Assembly: GCF_003688725.1 (NCBI RefSeq)
Contig: NZ_REFP01000008.1
Span: 248,001 to 312,000 of the forward strand
DNA length: 64,000 bases
Origin: Thermoactinomyces vulgaris
GTDB lineage: Bacteria > Bacillota > Bacilli > Thermoactinomycetales > Thermoactinomycetaceae
Direction: 5' to 3'
In this document: in pieces, positions 1 through 9,241 of the stretch
How positions within the stretch are numbered: the first letter of the stretch is position 1
Layout: each line of letters begins with the position of its first letter
Program-made: the position numbers and the translations under genes
Notes under the pieces: model-generated
Seen by the model: the letters and a program-made list of their open reading frames with translations, nothing else
The model's database searches: none
Told to the model about the DNA's origin: nothing

Positions 1-824
1 ACCAACATTCCGCCGATCATCGTGCCCAAAAAGTAACTGCTGTTGATAAACCCCCACCAGGTATGCTGCTCGTGCAACACTTTGTCGACAAAAGTCAGGG
101 TGATGGCGCCGATCCATACCGATGAAGCGGTGTAATCGAGAAAATCGATCGCTGCAAGCCTTTTCAGAACCGGATGATTGAATAACAGCAGCCAACCCTC
201 TTTCATCGCTTTCCGGTGAGATGTTTTTTCAGGCGAAACCCTTTCTTTGTGATGGGGATCATGAATGAAAAACAAAGAAAGGGTGGAAATGAGAAAACAA
301 ACGGCAGTCAGCCAAAGCACCTGATGGGCCCCAAGCAATTCAACCAACAACCCTCCGGCTCCCCAGCCGACCAGCAAGACGGTTTGGTCCGAAGTGGATA
401 AAAGGCCGTTGGCTTTCACCAGTTGCTCTTTGGTGACCAGACGCGGAACCAGTGAATTTCTTGCCGGGTTGGTCTATCCGTCAAAAAAAGCAAGGAGAAT
501 GATAAACAGCCAAATGACGAGCGTCAATGACGCGGAGTCCTTCCACCAATCGATGCTCAAGATCAAAAGTCCCAACAAAAGGGTCTGGCTCCCTTGGGAA
601 GTGATGAGCAAAGGGAGCAGCCGGTAACGTTCCAGTAACAGAGGCGAGATGATGCCGCTGATAAACTTGGCGATGATGCGAATGACCGGGATGAAAGCTG
701 ATATCGCGGCAGATCCCGTCTTTCCGTAAATCAGGGTGACAATGGCCAGCATGTAAAATGAATCCGCCAAATTAGCCAAAGATTGTCCCAACCACAAAAA
801 TTTGAATGAGTATGAATAATTCAT
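1..824 (-). pseudogene. MFS transporter, interrupted by an amber stop and cut by the window edge
   Basis: Reading leftward from ATG 822-824, the first 116 codons encode hydrophobic helices typical of a major facilitator superfamily permease N-terminus. The frame then meets TAG at 471-473 and continues open to base 1. Protein sequence on both sides of the stop is continuous (FFDG-stop-TNPARNSLVPRLV), matching the conserved loop where MFS relatives usually carry Trp, so TGG to TAG is the simplest lesion. A ribosome site (tgaggt) lies about 9 bases upstream of the ATG. The substrate is unknown. It could be a genuine pseudogene, a sequencing error or an amber-suppressed gene. The C-terminal end lies outside the window. 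Confidence 0.75.
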
Positions 825-994
825 CGCCTGAACCTCATGGAATATATTTTTTGTAAAAAGATTTGCTATACAAATAAAATTATAACATTAGCAAGGGCGG
901 TGTACCAGCGATTTATCCGATGATTTGGTTGAATGTGCTTGGGACTCGAAGTAAAATCGAAATGGAAAATCGCAAAAAAATTAGGAGGATCGGT

Positions 995-1183
995 ATGCGT
1001 TCCAGATATGTGATTGAACGGGTCGGTGAACTTTTGGAGGATAAAGGGTATAATGTGATAGATCAAGATGCGGATGAAGTGATTGCATGGTTTCAATATT
1101 TATCCGATGCCGATTTGTTCCTAGCCGTTTTGGAGGAACAAGAGAAAATCGGGAAAGAGCAAGAAGCGAATTTGGACCGGTGA
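995..1183 (+). CDS. small conserved-looking acidic protein, function unknown
   Basis: This is a 62-residue ORF. ATG 995 is chosen because a strong AGGAGG (983-988) sits 6 bases upstream. An in-frame start at 920 lacks a ribosome site. The protein is helical and acidic, has no cysteines, membrane segment or catalytic motif I recognise, and ends in a charged Glu/Lys tail. It is divergent from the MFS pseudogene and precedes yqeG. I do not recognise the family. Codon use looks like the neighbours, so it is probably expressed. Confidence 0.6.
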   Translation: MRSRYVIERVGELLEDKGYNVIDQDADEVIAWFQYLSDADLFLAVLEEQEKIGKEQEANLDR

Positions 1184-1190
1184 GGAGTTT

Positions 1191-1220
1191 TTGAAAACAG
1201 TTTTATGCCTGTGATATATT
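1191..1220 (+). promoter_or_regulatory. candidate sigma-A promoter for the yqeG operon
   Basis: TTGAAA at 1191-1196 and TATATT at 1215-1220 are separated by 18 bases. The site lies just upstream of yqeG and after the small 995 ORF. It was assigned by eye only. Confidence 0.4.
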
Positions 1221-1255
1221 ATTTGCCGATAAGCTTTGAATGGACGGTGTAGCCT

Positions 1256-1780
1256 TTGTTGAAACAAATGATACCTGATTTGTATGTTCAATCGATCTAT
1301 GAGATTGATTTTGCCGCACTGAAAAAGCGCAATATCAAGGCAGTCATTGTGGATTTGGATAACACCTTGGTGGAATCGACACGCCCCGATGCCACCCCGG
1401 AGTTGGTGGAGTGGCTGAAAGAAGTGCAACAAATGGGATTAAAAGTGATGATCGTATCCAATAATACCAAAACCCGGGTTTCCCAATTTGCTGATCCGCT
1501 TGGAATCCCTTATATTCATGCGGCCAAAAAACCGTTTTCTGCTGCGTTTCGCCGCGCGCTCAAAGAGTTGGGGGTTTCCAAACAGGAAACGGTTGTGATC
1601 GGGGATCAGTTGTTGACGGATGTGCTGGGCGGAAACCGGATGGGCTTTTTCACCATCTTGGTGGTGCCGGTTTCCGAAGTCGACGGGTTTTTCACGCGAA
1701 TAAACCGGAGGGTCGAACGGTTTGTCTTTCATTTGTTGGAAAAGAAGGGGTTGATTCCCTGGGATATTCATAAAAGTTGA
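1256..1780 (+). CDS. yqeG: YqeG family HAD IIIA-type phosphatase
   Basis: This 174-residue protein carries the HAD nucleophile motif DLDNTLV near residue 40 (DxDxT), a Ser/Asn-rich motif II (IVSNN) and the GDQLLTD motif with acidic residues, as in the YqeG family. The usual partner is YqeH, which follows 30 bases downstream, and the pair heads the classic yqeG-yqeH-aroE cluster. The true substrate is not established for the family. The TTG start at 1256 fits the family N-terminus (MLK...PD), but the ribosome site is weak, so the start is uncertain by one or two codons. Confidence 0.85.
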   Translation: MLKQMIPDLYVQSIYEIDFAALKKRNIKAVIVDLDNTLVESTRPDATPELVEWLKEVQQMGLKVMIVSNNTKTRVSQFADPLGIPYIHAAKKPFSAAFRRALKELGVSKQETVVIGDQLLTDVLGGNRMGFFTILVVPVSEVDGFFTRINRRVERFVFHLLEKKGLIPWDIHKS

Positions 1781-1810
1781 AAAGAAACGGACAAGAAAGG
1801 AGTCAGATGA

Positions 1811-2917
1811 TTGGATTCAGAAACGAAACATTGTGAAGGATGCGGAATTGCCCTGCAAACCGAAGATCCGGATCAAGCGGGATATATCCCTGAACAAGCG
1901 TTGACGCGGGAAGTGGTTTTGTGCAAACGTTGTTTCCGGATTCGCCATTACGGGGAAATGGCCAAAGTGGAACAAGATCCGGATGCGTATCTTCATCGCC
2001 TGGACGAAATTGCCCGCAGTGAGGGCTTTGTGGTATGGGTGGTGGATCTGTTTGATTTCGCCGGAAGTTGGATTCCGGGATTGGCTCGCCGGATCGGAAA
2101 TCTTCCGGTTTTGATTGCGGCCAATAAAGTGGATTTATTCCCGCCCAGCGTGAAACGGGAACGGCTTAGGGGATGGATTTTTCAGTCGGCAAAAAAGTTG
2201 GGGATTCGTCCGGTGGATGTGGTGTTGATCAGTGCAGAAGTTGGGATTGGCATCCGGCAGGTGATGGAAGCGATTGAATTTTACAGAGATCACCGGGATG
2301 TCTACATGATCGGAACGACCAACGTGGGAAAATCGACCCTGATCAATCAAATTCTGAAAAAAGCCAAGCTCACGGAAAAAGAGATCATCACCACTTCTCC
2401 TTACCCGGGAACGACTTTGGACGCCATCCGGATCCCGTTGGAAGACAGGAAATTTTTGGTCGACACACCGGGGATTGTCCGGGAGGACCGGGTGAGCGAA
2501 TGGGTGGAGCCCGGGGAATTGAAATCGGTGATTCCCCACAAAACGATCAAGCCGCGGGTGTATCAGTTGAATGATCAACAAACGTTGTTTTTCGGAGGAT
2601 TGGTCCGCTTTGACTTTGTCCGGGGAAACAGACAGTCGTTTGTTTGTTATTTATCCAATCAGTTATACATTCACCGGACGAAATTGGAAAAAGCGGATGA
2701 AGTGTGGGACAAACACCGCGGAAAATTGTTGTCCCCGCCCAAACGTCCGGACAATTTGCCGCCTTTGAAAAAGCACGTGATCCATTTAAAAGGGGAGAAG
2801 AAGACGGACATTGTCATTCCCGGCTTGGGATGGGTGGCGTGTGGTAAGAATGCGGTGTGGGTTGAAGTTTATGCTCCGGAGGGGACCGGAGTGAGCACCC
2901 GTCCGTCCATTATATAA
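1811..2917 (+). CDS. yqeH: ribosome biogenesis GTPase YqeH
   Basis: This 368-residue GTPase is circularly permuted. An N-terminal zinc finger (CEGCG...CKRC) is followed by G4 (NKVD), G5 (SA), then G1 (GTTNVGKST) near residue 170, G2 (PGTT) and G3 (DTPG). YqeH-type GTPases are needed for 30S subunit maturation. The TTG start at 1811 follows AAAGGAG by about 9 bases. The nearby ATG at 1807 is out of frame and stops quickly. It lies between yqeG and aroE as in Bacillus. Confidence 0.93.
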   Translation: MDSETKHCEGCGIALQTEDPDQAGYIPEQALTREVVLCKRCFRIRHYGEMAKVEQDPDAYLHRLDEIARSEGFVVWVVDLFDFAGSWIPGLARRIGNLPVLIAANKVDLFPPSVKRERLRGWIFQSAKKLGIRPVDVVLISAEVGIGIRQVMEAIEFYRDHRDVYMIGTTNVGKSTLINQILKKAKLTEKEIITTSPYPGTTLDAIRIPLEDRKFLVDTPGIVREDRVSEWVEPGELKSVIPHKTIKPRVYQLNDQQTLFFGGLVRFDFVRGNRQSFVCYLSNQLYIHRTKLEKADEVWDKHRGKLLSPPKRPDNLPPLKKHVIHLKGEKKTDIVIPGLGWVACGKNAVWVEVYAPEGTGVSTRPSII

Positions 2918-2944
2918 ATAAAGAAAAAAGAGGGGGGAGCCCAA

Positions 2945-3790
2945 GTGGACAGTCAAACAGGACTTCTGGCGCTGATCGGGGATCCGGTCGGCCACTCCAA
3001 GTCACCGGAGATGATGAACCGGGCGTTAGAGAGCCATGGATTGCCTTATGTATACCTGGCTTTTCAAGTGGCACCGGAACGGTTGAAGGAAGCGGTGGAT
3101 GGATTTCGGGCCCTCGGGGTGAAAGGATGGAATGTGACCATCCCTCACAAAGTGGCGATCATGAAACATTTGGACGCGATCGATGAATCGGCCCGGGCGA
3201 TCGGCGCGGTCAACACCGTCGTGTGTGAAGAAGGAAAATGGGTGGGATATAATACCGACGGGCCCGGTTATTTAAGGTCGCTGAAAGAAGAGTGGGATCT
3301 TCCCTTTTCCGGGCTGAAAGCCGTGATATTGGGAGCCGGCGGGGCCGCCCGGGCGGTCGGGTATGCTTTGGCAACCGCAGGTGTTCCTGAAATTTCCATC
3401 GCAAACCGGACGGTGGAAAAAGCAGAAGCCCTGGCAAACCACTTGTCTTCGTTTACCCAAACCCGGGCTGTTTCTTTAAAAGAAGGAAAAGATGTGATTG
3501 AAAAAGCCGATTTGGTGATCAATACCACATCGGTGGGCATGCACCCCGACCGGGATGCAACACCGGTACCGGCAGAATGGTTCCACGAAGGCCAATATGT
3601 GAGCGATTTGATTTATCATCCGCGGGAGACCGCGCTGTTAAAAGGGGCCAAACAACAGGGAGCCAAGGTGCATGAAGGATTGGGCATGCTGGTTTATCAG
3701 GCGGCGATCGCCTTTGAAAAATGGACGGGCGTCCCCGCACCCGTTTCCTTGATGAAGCAAGCATTGGCCAATTCCTTAAAAGATGATTAA
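2945..3790 (+). CDS. aroE: shikimate dehydrogenase
   Basis: This 281-residue protein reduces 3-dehydroshikimate to shikimate with NADPH in aromatic amino acid biosynthesis. The substrate-binding motif (SKSPEMMN) is near residue 20, the catalytic Lys lies in NVTIPHK near residue 65, and NTDG is near residue 100. A glycine-rich NADP loop (GAGGAARA) follows near residue 130. The GTG start at 2945 follows a GAGGGGGGA ribosome site. The stop is only 3 bases before an ATG in frame with nadD. The RNA-binding gene yqeI, which separates aroE and nadD in Bacillus subtilis, is absent here. Confidence 0.95.
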   Translation: MDSQTGLLALIGDPVGHSKSPEMMNRALESHGLPYVYLAFQVAPERLKEAVDGFRALGVKGWNVTIPHKVAIMKHLDAIDESARAIGAVNTVVCEEGKWVGYNTDGPGYLRSLKEEWDLPFSGLKAVILGAGGAARAVGYALATAGVPEISIANRTVEKAEALANHLSSFTQTRAVSLKEGKDVIEKADLVINTTSVGMHPDRDATPVPAEWFHEGQYVSDLIYHPRETALLKGAKQQGAKVHEGLGMLVYQAAIAFEKWTGVPAPVSLMKQALANSLKDD

Positions 3791-3805
3791 AGGATGAATG
3801 ATGGT

Positions 3806-4390
3806 ATGAAGGTAGGGATTTTTGGAGGCACTTTTGATCCCATCCATTTCGGGCACTTGTTGCTCGCCGAACAAGCACGGGAAGCAGCATCCCTCCATGA
3901 GATTTGGTTTATCCCTGCGGGCGAGCCCCCGCACAAGCAAGGAAAACCGGTCACCCCGGCCATGGAGCGAAAAAAAATGGTGGAGCTGGCAATCGAGGGG
4001 CATCCGCAATTTAAAGTCAATCCGATCGAGTTGATGCGCTCCGGCCCCTCCTATACGGTGGACACGATCATGGAGCTGAAAAAACAAAATCCTCATGTTG
4101 AGTTTTTTCTGCTAGTGGGGGCGGACATGGTGAAAAATTTACCAAAATGGTATAAAATAAAGGAAATCATACAAAATGTTCAAGTGATCGGTCTTGGACG
4201 CCCCGGGTTTGATCACGATGCGTTGCCGGAATATATTGAAGAACGTTTGATGTGGATTCCGGACGCCGTGGAAACCAATATTTCCTCAAGCATCATACGC
4301 GAGCGCCTCATGCTGAACCGGTCGGTTCGTTATCTTGTCCCCGATTCCGTATACAAATATATAAAGGAGCAAGGGTTGTATGGATCTTGA
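3806..4390 (+). CDS. nadD: nicotinate-nucleotide adenylyltransferase
   Basis: This 194-residue enzyme adenylates nicotinate mononucleotide to deamido-NAD. The nucleotidyltransferase signature GGTFDPIHFGH is at the extreme N-terminus and the second signature (SSSIIRER) near residue 160. An in-frame ATG at 3794 would add MNDG, but the AAAGG ribosome site abuts it. ATG 3806 gives the family-typical N-terminus and a usable, rather long spacing. It overlaps yqeK by 11 bases, which suggests translational coupling. Confidence 0.93.
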   Translation: MKVGIFGGTFDPIHFGHLLLAEQAREAASLHEIWFIPAGEPPHKQGKPVTPAMERKKMVELAIEGHPQFKVNPIELMRSGPSYTVDTIMELKKQNPHVEFFLLVGADMVKNLPKWYKIKEIIQNVQVIGLGRPGFDHDALPEYIEERLMWIPDAVETNISSSIIRERLMLNRSVRYLVPDSVYKYIKEQGLYGS

Positions 4391-4970
4391 GTATTTAAAG
4401 CAAGCTACAAAGAAAGAGTTGCCTCAAAAAAGATGGGAGCATACCCTTCGTGTTGCAGAAACGGCCGTTCAACTGGCCAGGCGGGAGGGAGTGGATCCGC
4501 ACAAAACGGAAGTGGCTGCCATTTTGCATGATTTTTGCAAGTTTTGGCCCGGGGAAGTACTGACCGAGTGGATTTTACAAGAAAACGAGCGGCAGGACTT
4601 GCTCCTGTACAACAAAGAATTGTGGCATGGCCCCGTTGGCGCGGCCGTGGCCCGGAAACGGTTCGGGATTGAGGATGAGACGGTCTTGAATGCGATCCGG
4701 TACCATACCTCCGGCCGCCCTGACATGTCGAAAATGGAAAAGATCATTTTTCTGGCCGATTATATTGAGCCGGGCCGACAATTTCCCGGGGTGGAGGAAG
4801 TCCGGAGGATTGCGGAAAAAAGCCTGAATCTGGCCGTGCTTCAATCATTGGACAACACCATTGTCTTTTTGATCGAAAAAGGCCGGAAGGTTTATCCGCT
4901 TACACTCGATGCACGCAATCACATGCTGGATCAGATTGCCCAAAAGGATTCAAGGGAGGAATCTGTTTGA
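4380..4970 (+). CDS. yqeK: YqeK, HD-domain Ap4A hydrolase
   Basis: This 196-residue HD phosphohydrolase belongs to the family that cleaves diadenosine tetraphosphate symmetrically into two ADP. The HD doublet is in ILHDFCKF near residue 50, with a later YHTSGRP and the LADYIEPGR signature near residue 120 that marks YqeK. It starts inside nadD and overlaps rsfS by 4 bases, so nadD-yqeK-rsfS appears translationally coupled. Confidence 0.92.
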   Translation: MDLEYLKQATKKELPQKRWEHTLRVAETAVQLARREGVDPHKTEVAAILHDFCKFWPGEVLTEWILQENERQDLLLYNKELWHGPVGAAVARKRFGIEDETVLNAIRYHTSGRPDMSKMEKIIFLADYIEPGRQFPGVEEVRRIAEKSLNLAVLQSLDNTIVFLIEKGRKVYPLTLDARNHMLDQIAQKDSREESV

Positions 4971-5308
4971 AAGTCGTGGAAATCGCTCAGTTAGCAGCCA
5001 CCGCTGCCGAGGAGAAAAAAGCACAAGATGTCACGGTTCTGGATATTCGCGGATTATCCGTCTTTGCGGATTATTTTGTGATCTGTCACGGAAATTCGCA
5101 AACACAAGTTCAAGCAATCGCCACCGCAATCAAAGAAAAATTATTGGAAAACAACGTGGAACTCAAAGGGATGGAAGGTTATCAGGATGCCCGTTGGGTT
5201 CTGATGGATCTCGGTGATGTGGTTGTCCATGTTTTCCACAAAGATGATCGTGAATTTTACGGCTTGGAGCGCTTGTGGGGCGACGCCAGGCAGGTCCATG
5301 TCCAATAG
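4967..5308 (+). CDS. rsfS: ribosomal silencing factor RsfS
   Basis: This 113-residue member of the RsfS/YqeL (DUF143, Iojap-like) family binds ribosomal protein L14 and blocks subunit joining when nutrients are scarce. DYFVICHG near residue 30 and the D-WVLMDLGDVVVHVF segment near residue 80 are diagnostic. The TTG start at 4967 overlaps the yqeK TGA stop (TTGA). AGGGAGGA lies just upstream. The methyltransferase yqeM and comER, which follow in B. subtilis, are absent here, and leuS comes next. Confidence 0.93.
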   Translation: MKVVEIAQLAATAAEEKKAQDVTVLDIRGLSVFADYFVICHGNSQTQVQAIATAIKEKLLENNVELKGMEGYQDARWVLMDLGDVVVHVFHKDDREFYGLERLWGDARQVHVQ

Positions 5309-5363
5309 GTCGGGTTTGTATGAAAAACAGGCGGTCCGTCCGCGTTGAAATTGGAGAAAAATG

Positions 5364-5393
5364 TTGACACGGATCTGTTTGTTTTCATATAAT
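5364..5393 (+). promoter_or_regulatory. sigma-A promoter of the leuS leader
   Basis: A perfect TTGACA (5364-5369) and a perfect TATAAT (5388-5393) are separated by 18 bases. The predicted transcription start near 5400 gives a leader of about 300 nt that contains the T-box. Confidence 0.8.
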
Positions 5394-5399
5394 CTTAAA

Positions 5400-5676
5400 A
5401 AACAACTTTTGAATGCGACAGCGATGATGAGGAGTAGTAATTTGCCCTCTCCCGGCTCAGAGAATTGACGGATGGTGCGAGTCAATCCGGGAAGCAAATG
5501 AACTCGCCTCATTGCTCCAAAGAGGAACGCGGTCACGTCAGTACTTTTTGGCGGTTCATCCCCGTTACCGGATCCATGAGGGAGTGTTTTTTGAAACACT
5601 AATTAGGGTGGTACCGCGGGAATTTGGAAACAACCTCTCGTCCCTAGCCGAAGATGCTGGGGGTGGGAGGTTTTTT
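5400..5676 (+). promoter_or_regulatory. T-box leader, leucine specific
   Basis: This is a tRNA-sensing transcription attenuator. Stem I carries the GGATGGTGCGA distal loop flanked by TTGAC/GTCAA near 5465-5485. The specifier is CTC (Leu) at 5503-5505 in the context tgaaCTCgcc. The T-box sequence AGGGTGGTACCGCGGG is at 5605-5620. The terminator arm AACCTCTCGTCCC (5632-5644) pairs with the GGGGGTGGGAGG arm and is followed by TTTTTT ending near 5676. Uncharged tRNA-Leu is expected to stabilise the antiterminator and allow leuS expression. Confidence 0.93.
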
Positions 5677-5716
5677 AATTGATCGCATGAAATCAGATTG
5701 ATGGAGGTTTACAGGC

Positions 5717-8179
5717 ATGAAGGAGTACTCTCCAAGGGAAATTGAAGCCAAATGGCAAGAACATTGGAGAAAAACAGAGCTTTATCAAACGGGTGAGGAT
5801 ACAAACAAACCGAAATATTATGTGCTGGAACAGTTCCCTTATCCTTCCGGGGAAGGGTTGCACATGGGACACACACGGGTCTATTCGATTGGCGATGTGG
5901 TGGCACGGTTCAGGCGGATGAACGGTTATAACGTGTTGCACCCAATGGGGGCGGATGCCTTCGGATTGCCGGCTGAAAACGCAGCGATCCAGCGTGGCGT
6001 GAATCCGCGGGAATGGACACTGAACAACATGGAACGCATTCGCCGCGAACAATCGCTTTTGGGTGCTTCTTACGATTGGGACCGTTATGTGGGAACTTGT
6101 CTCCCGGATTATTACAAGTTCAACCAATGGTTGTTTTTGCTTTTCTATGAGCGTGGACTGGCTTACCGGAAAAAAGCGATGGTCAACTGGTGCCCGTCCT
6201 GCGGTACGGTTTTGGCCAATGAACAAGTGGAAGAAGGAAAATGCTGGCGCTGTGATTCGGAAGTGATCAAAAAAGAGCTGGAACAATGGTTTTTCAAGAT
6301 TACCGATTATGCAGACCGTTTGCTGGAGGGACTGGACCGTTTGCCGAAATGGCCGGAACGGGTCAAAGCCATGCAACGCAACTGGATAGGCCGCAGCGAA
6401 GGGGCGCACGTCACGTTTACGGTGCCGGAGCTGTCCGATGAAAAAATCACGGTCTTCACCACCCGTCCGGATACGTTGTACGGTGTCAGTTACTTGGTGT
6501 TGGCTCCGGAGCATCCGCTGGTTCCCCGGCTGATCAAAGGAAAAGAAAACGAAGCCGGGATTCTTGAGTTTATCAACCAAACCCAAAAACAATCCGAAAT
6601 TGAACGGACCAGCAACGATGCCGAAAAAGTGGGCCATCCGACAGGAGCGTATGCCCAACATCCATTGACGGGAGAGGCCATCCCGATCTGGGTGGGCAAC
6701 TATGTGTTGATGGATTACGGAACGGGCGCTGTCATGGGGGTACCGGCTCATGACGAGCGGGATTTCGCGTTTGCGTCCAAATACCAATTGCCGGTGAAAC
6801 CGGTCATCCGTCCGGAAAATGAGAGACTCAGCGAACCGTTGCGTGAAGCATACACCGGAGACGGCGTGTTGGTTTCTTCGGGCCAATTTGACGGCATGAA
6901 AAACCGGGAAGCCATCCATGCGATTGCGAAGTTCCTGGAAGAACGGGGACAAGGGAAATGGACGGTGAATTACCGGTTGCGGGATTGGTTGATTTCGCGG
7001 CAACGCTACTGGGGAACGCCAATCCCGGTGGTTTACTGCGATGATTGCCATATCGTGCCGGTTCCCAAGGATCAATTACCGGTTCTGCTGCCGGAAGATG
7101 TTGTTTTTGACGGGAAAAACAATCCGCTTGCCACTTCGGAAAGTTTTGTGCACACCACTTGCCCGAAGTGCGGAAAACCGGCCCGCCGCGAGACGGACAC
7201 GATGGACACCTTTGTGGACTCTTCGTGGTATTTCTTGCGGTATACTGATCCGCATAATGAAGAAATCCCGTTTGCAAAAGAGAAAGCAGACCGCTTTATG
7301 CCGGTTGACGAATATATCGGCGGCATCGAGCATGCGGTGTTGCACCTGCTTTATTCCCGGTTCTTTACCAAAGTGTTTTATGATGCCGGCATGGTTTCGT
7401 TCGATGAGCCGTTTGAAAGCTTGTTGACACAGGGAATGGTGTTGAAAGACGGGCTTAAAATGTCCAAATCCAAAGGAAATGTGGTCAGTCCTTTGGAAAT
7501 TGTGGAGAAATACGGTGCGGATACCGCCCGCCTCTTCATCCTGTTTGCGGCGCCCCCTGACCGCGATCTGGATTGGAGTGAATCCGGTGTGGAAGGGGTT
7601 CACCGTTTCTTGAACCGGGTATGGCGTCTGGTCGTACAGAACGAAGAGCTGTTCAAGCAACCGGTCCCGTCTGGTGCGAAAGCGGATGGCAAAACCAAAG
7701 AGTTGCGCCGTCTCTTGCATCAAACCATCAAAAAAGTGACCATTGAAATCGGGGAAAGAAACCACTTCAATACCGCGGTGAGCGCGATTATGGAGCTGGT
7801 CAACGGATTGTACCAACATGCGGGCGAAACGGATCCCGCCTTGTACAAAGAAGCGTTGGAGACGCTCGTGGTCTTGCTCGCTCCGTTTGTGCCCCATATA
7901 TCGGAAGAATTGTGGTCCGTGATGGGGAAAGAAGGAAGTGTCCACCAGACAGCGTGGCCGTCTTATGATGAATCGGCGCTGGTCTTGGATGAAGTGGAAT
8001 TGGCTGTTCAGATCAACGGGAAAGTGCGGGATAAAATCGTGGTGCCAACCCAGGCTTCCCGGGAAGAGATTGAAAAACAAGCGCTCGACAATGAACGGAT
8101 TAAACATTGGACGGAAGGAAAAACGGTGCGTAAAGTGATCGTTGTGCCCGGAAAATTGGTGAATATTGTGGTGAAATAG
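5717..8179 (+). CDS. leuS: leucyl-tRNA synthetase
   Basis: This 820-residue class Ia aminoacyl-tRNA synthetase charges tRNA-Leu. The HIGH-type motif (HMGH) is near residue 50. The inserted CP1 editing domain includes TTRPDTLYG near residue 250, with Cys-rich zinc-type segments (CPSCG, CPKCG). KMSKS lies near residue 582, followed by the anticodon-binding and C-terminal domains. Length is normal for a bacterial LeuRS. Expression is controlled by the leucine T-box directly upstream, and a terminator follows the stop. Confidence 0.98.
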   Translation: MKEYSPREIEAKWQEHWRKTELYQTGEDTNKPKYYVLEQFPYPSGEGLHMGHTRVYSIGDVVARFRRMNGYNVLHPMGADAFGLPAENAAIQRGVNPREWTLNNMERIRREQSLLGASYDWDRYVGTCLPDYYKFNQWLFLLFYERGLAYRKKAMVNWCPSCGTVLANEQVEEGKCWRCDSEVIKKELEQWFFKITDYADRLLEGLDRLPKWPERVKAMQRNWIGRSEGAHVTFTVPELSDEKITVFTTRPDTLYGVSYLVLAPEHPLVPRLIKGKENEAGILEFINQTQKQSEIERTSNDAEKVGHPTGAYAQHPLTGEAIPIWVGNYVLMDYGTGAVMGVPAHDERDFAFASKYQLPVKPVIRPENERLSEPLREAYTGDGVLVSSGQFDGMKNREAIHAIAKFLEERGQGKWTVNYRLRDWLISRQRYWGTPIPVVYCDDCHIVPVPKDQLPVLLPEDVVFDGKNNPLATSESFVHTTCPKCGKPARRETDTMDTFVDSSWYFLRYTDPHNEEIPFAKEKADRFMPVDEYIGGIEHAVLHLLYSRFFTKVFYDAGMVSFDEPFESLLTQGMVLKDGLKMSKSKGNVVSPLEIVEKYGADTARLFILFAAPPDRDLDWSESGVEGVHRFLNRVWRLVVQNEELFKQPVPSGAKADGKTKELRRLLHQTIKKVTIEIGERNHFNTAVSAIMELVNGLYQHAGETDPALYKEALETLVVLLAPFVPHISEELWSVMGKEGSVHQTAWPSYDESALVLDEVELAVQINGKVRDKIVVPTQASREEIEKQALDNERIKHWTEGKTVRKVIVVPGKLVNIVVK

Positions 8180-8190
8180 ATGACCACAGA

Positions 8191-8226
8191 AAAAACGGTT
8201 CGCCCATTTTGGCGGACCGTTTTTTA
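8191..8226 (+). terminator. rho-independent terminator of leuS
   Basis: The stem AAAACGGTTCGCC/GGCGGACCGTTTT (with a G-T wobble) has a short loop and is followed by a T tract. Confidence 0.85.
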
Positions 8227-8312
8227 TTTGCTTTGGAAGAAGGTTTTTTTGTGGAATCATGGAATAATTTGTAAAAGCATGTCCTTTGGCGAAAACGGAA
8301 AGGGGAAGGCCG

Positions 8313-8945
8313 ATGGTGCAATGGGAGTGGGATTTTACTTCCCGGGAAAAGAAATGGATGATCTTGTCGGGCGGTTTGGCATTGGCGTTGATCGTTTGCC
8401 TTGTTTTTATCTGGCAACAGGATGAAAACCCAAATGAATCAGCGTCTCCGCTAACTCCTTATCAGCCTGTGGAAGCGGACGCACCCGATTCGCCGGACAC
8501 GGCTGAAGAAAAAAATCCATGGGTGATGATCGATGTGAAAGGAGCCGTCAAAAAACCGGGGATTTACCGTCTGGATCCGGAGTCCAGAGTGCATGACGCC
8601 ATATTGAAAGCAGGCGGTGCCCGGTCCGATGCTGATTTGGACCAAGTCAATCTGGCCGAACGCCTGACAGACGGAAAAGTGGTTTACATTCCCAAAAAAG
8701 GAGAAACGCAGCAAGGGATGGCATGGATGAATCCGTCCGCAGACGGAACGGGCGGAAAAATTAACATCAATTCGGCGACGGCTGAAGAACTGCAACAATT
8801 AAACGGTGTGGGAGCCAAAAAAGCGCAAGCGATTGTGAGCTATCGTGAGGAAAACGGGCCCTTTCAAAGCATTGAAGAGATCTCCAACGTCCCCGGAATC
8901 GGAGAAAAAACACTGGAGCAGTTTCGTGAGCAAATCACTTTGTAG
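8313..8945 (+). CDS. comEA: ComEA, DNA-uptake receptor
   Basis: This 210-residue membrane-anchored DNA-binding protein acts in natural transformation. A single transmembrane helix lies near residues 15-35, then a Pro/Asp-rich linker, a SLBB domain (VDVKGAV...PGIYRL...ILKAGG), and a C-terminal helix-hairpin-helix pair (INSATAEELQQLNGVGAKKA, then VPGIGEKTL). ATG 8313 is preferred because AAAGGGGAA precedes it at good spacing. A TTG at 8286 in the same frame lacks a site. comEC, normally close by, lies 3.7 kb downstream beyond inserted genes. Confidence 0.93.
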   Translation: MVQWEWDFTSREKKWMILSGGLALALIVCLVFIWQQDENPNESASPLTPYQPVEADAPDSPDTAEEKNPWVMIDVKGAVKKPGIYRLDPESRVHDAILKAGGARSDADLDQVNLAERLTDGKVVYIPKKGETQQGMAWMNPSADGTGGKININSATAEELQQLNGVGAKKAQAIVSYREENGPFQSIEEISNVPGIGEKTLEQFREQITL

Positions 8946-8949
8946 CTCC

Positions 8950-8979
8950 TTGACTTTTTATTTTGTGAATCGGTATAAT
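8950..8979 (+). promoter_or_regulatory. sigma-A promoter of the metI-metC S-box leader
   Basis: TTGACT (8950-8955) and a perfect TATAAT (8974-8979) are separated by 18 bases, about 45 bases before the riboswitch aptamer. Confidence 0.8.
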
Positions 8980-9022
8980 GTTCATATCACTTACGGCAAC
9001 AACTTCATATGGATCAGGAACG

Positions 9023-9143
9023 ATTCTCTTATCCAGAGTGGCGGAGGGACTGGCCCGATGAAGCCCGGCAACCTCGGTGCAGATCAGTGTACCGGATGGT
9101 GCCAATTCCTGCAGAAACCCCGGTTTCTGAAAGATAAGAGAAG
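9023..9143 (+). promoter_or_regulatory. SAM-I (S-box) riboswitch aptamer
   Basis: The P1 arms TCTCTTATC (9025-9033) and GATAAGAGA (9133-9141) enclose the conserved core: AGAG...GGAGGGACTGGCCC, GATGAAGCCCGGCAACC and the later GGTGCCAATTCC strand. The family binds S-adenosylmethionine and terminates transcription of methionine genes when SAM is abundant. The 3' P1 strand can alternatively pair with the terminator 5' strand. Confidence 0.95.
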
Positions 9144-9176
9144 AAGCTTGAATTTGCGTGCGATTGTGTTCAGCAT

Positions 9177-9210
9177 AAAAGCCTCTTCTCTTATGGGAAG
9201 AGGCTTTTTT
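9177..9210 (+). terminator. regulated terminator of the SAM riboswitch
   Basis: The stem AAGCCTCTTC/GAAGAGGCTT is followed by TTTTTT. The CTTCTCTTAT part is complementary to the ATAAGAGAAG 3' strand of aptamer P1, giving the usual antiterminator/terminator switch. Confidence 0.9.
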
Positions 9211-9241
9211 CATGATTGTCAACATCAAGGGAGGGGCAGCC

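Noticed and set aside
216-627. Plus-strand frames over the MFS gene
   Set aside because: They lie opposite the transporter reading frame, lack ribosome sites and have no recognisable protein.
5693-8260. Two long minus-strand frames (460 and 394 codons) opposite leuS
   Set aside because: Composition is rich in His, Phe, Arg and Pro with no family motifs. They are shadows of the strongly coding leuS frame.
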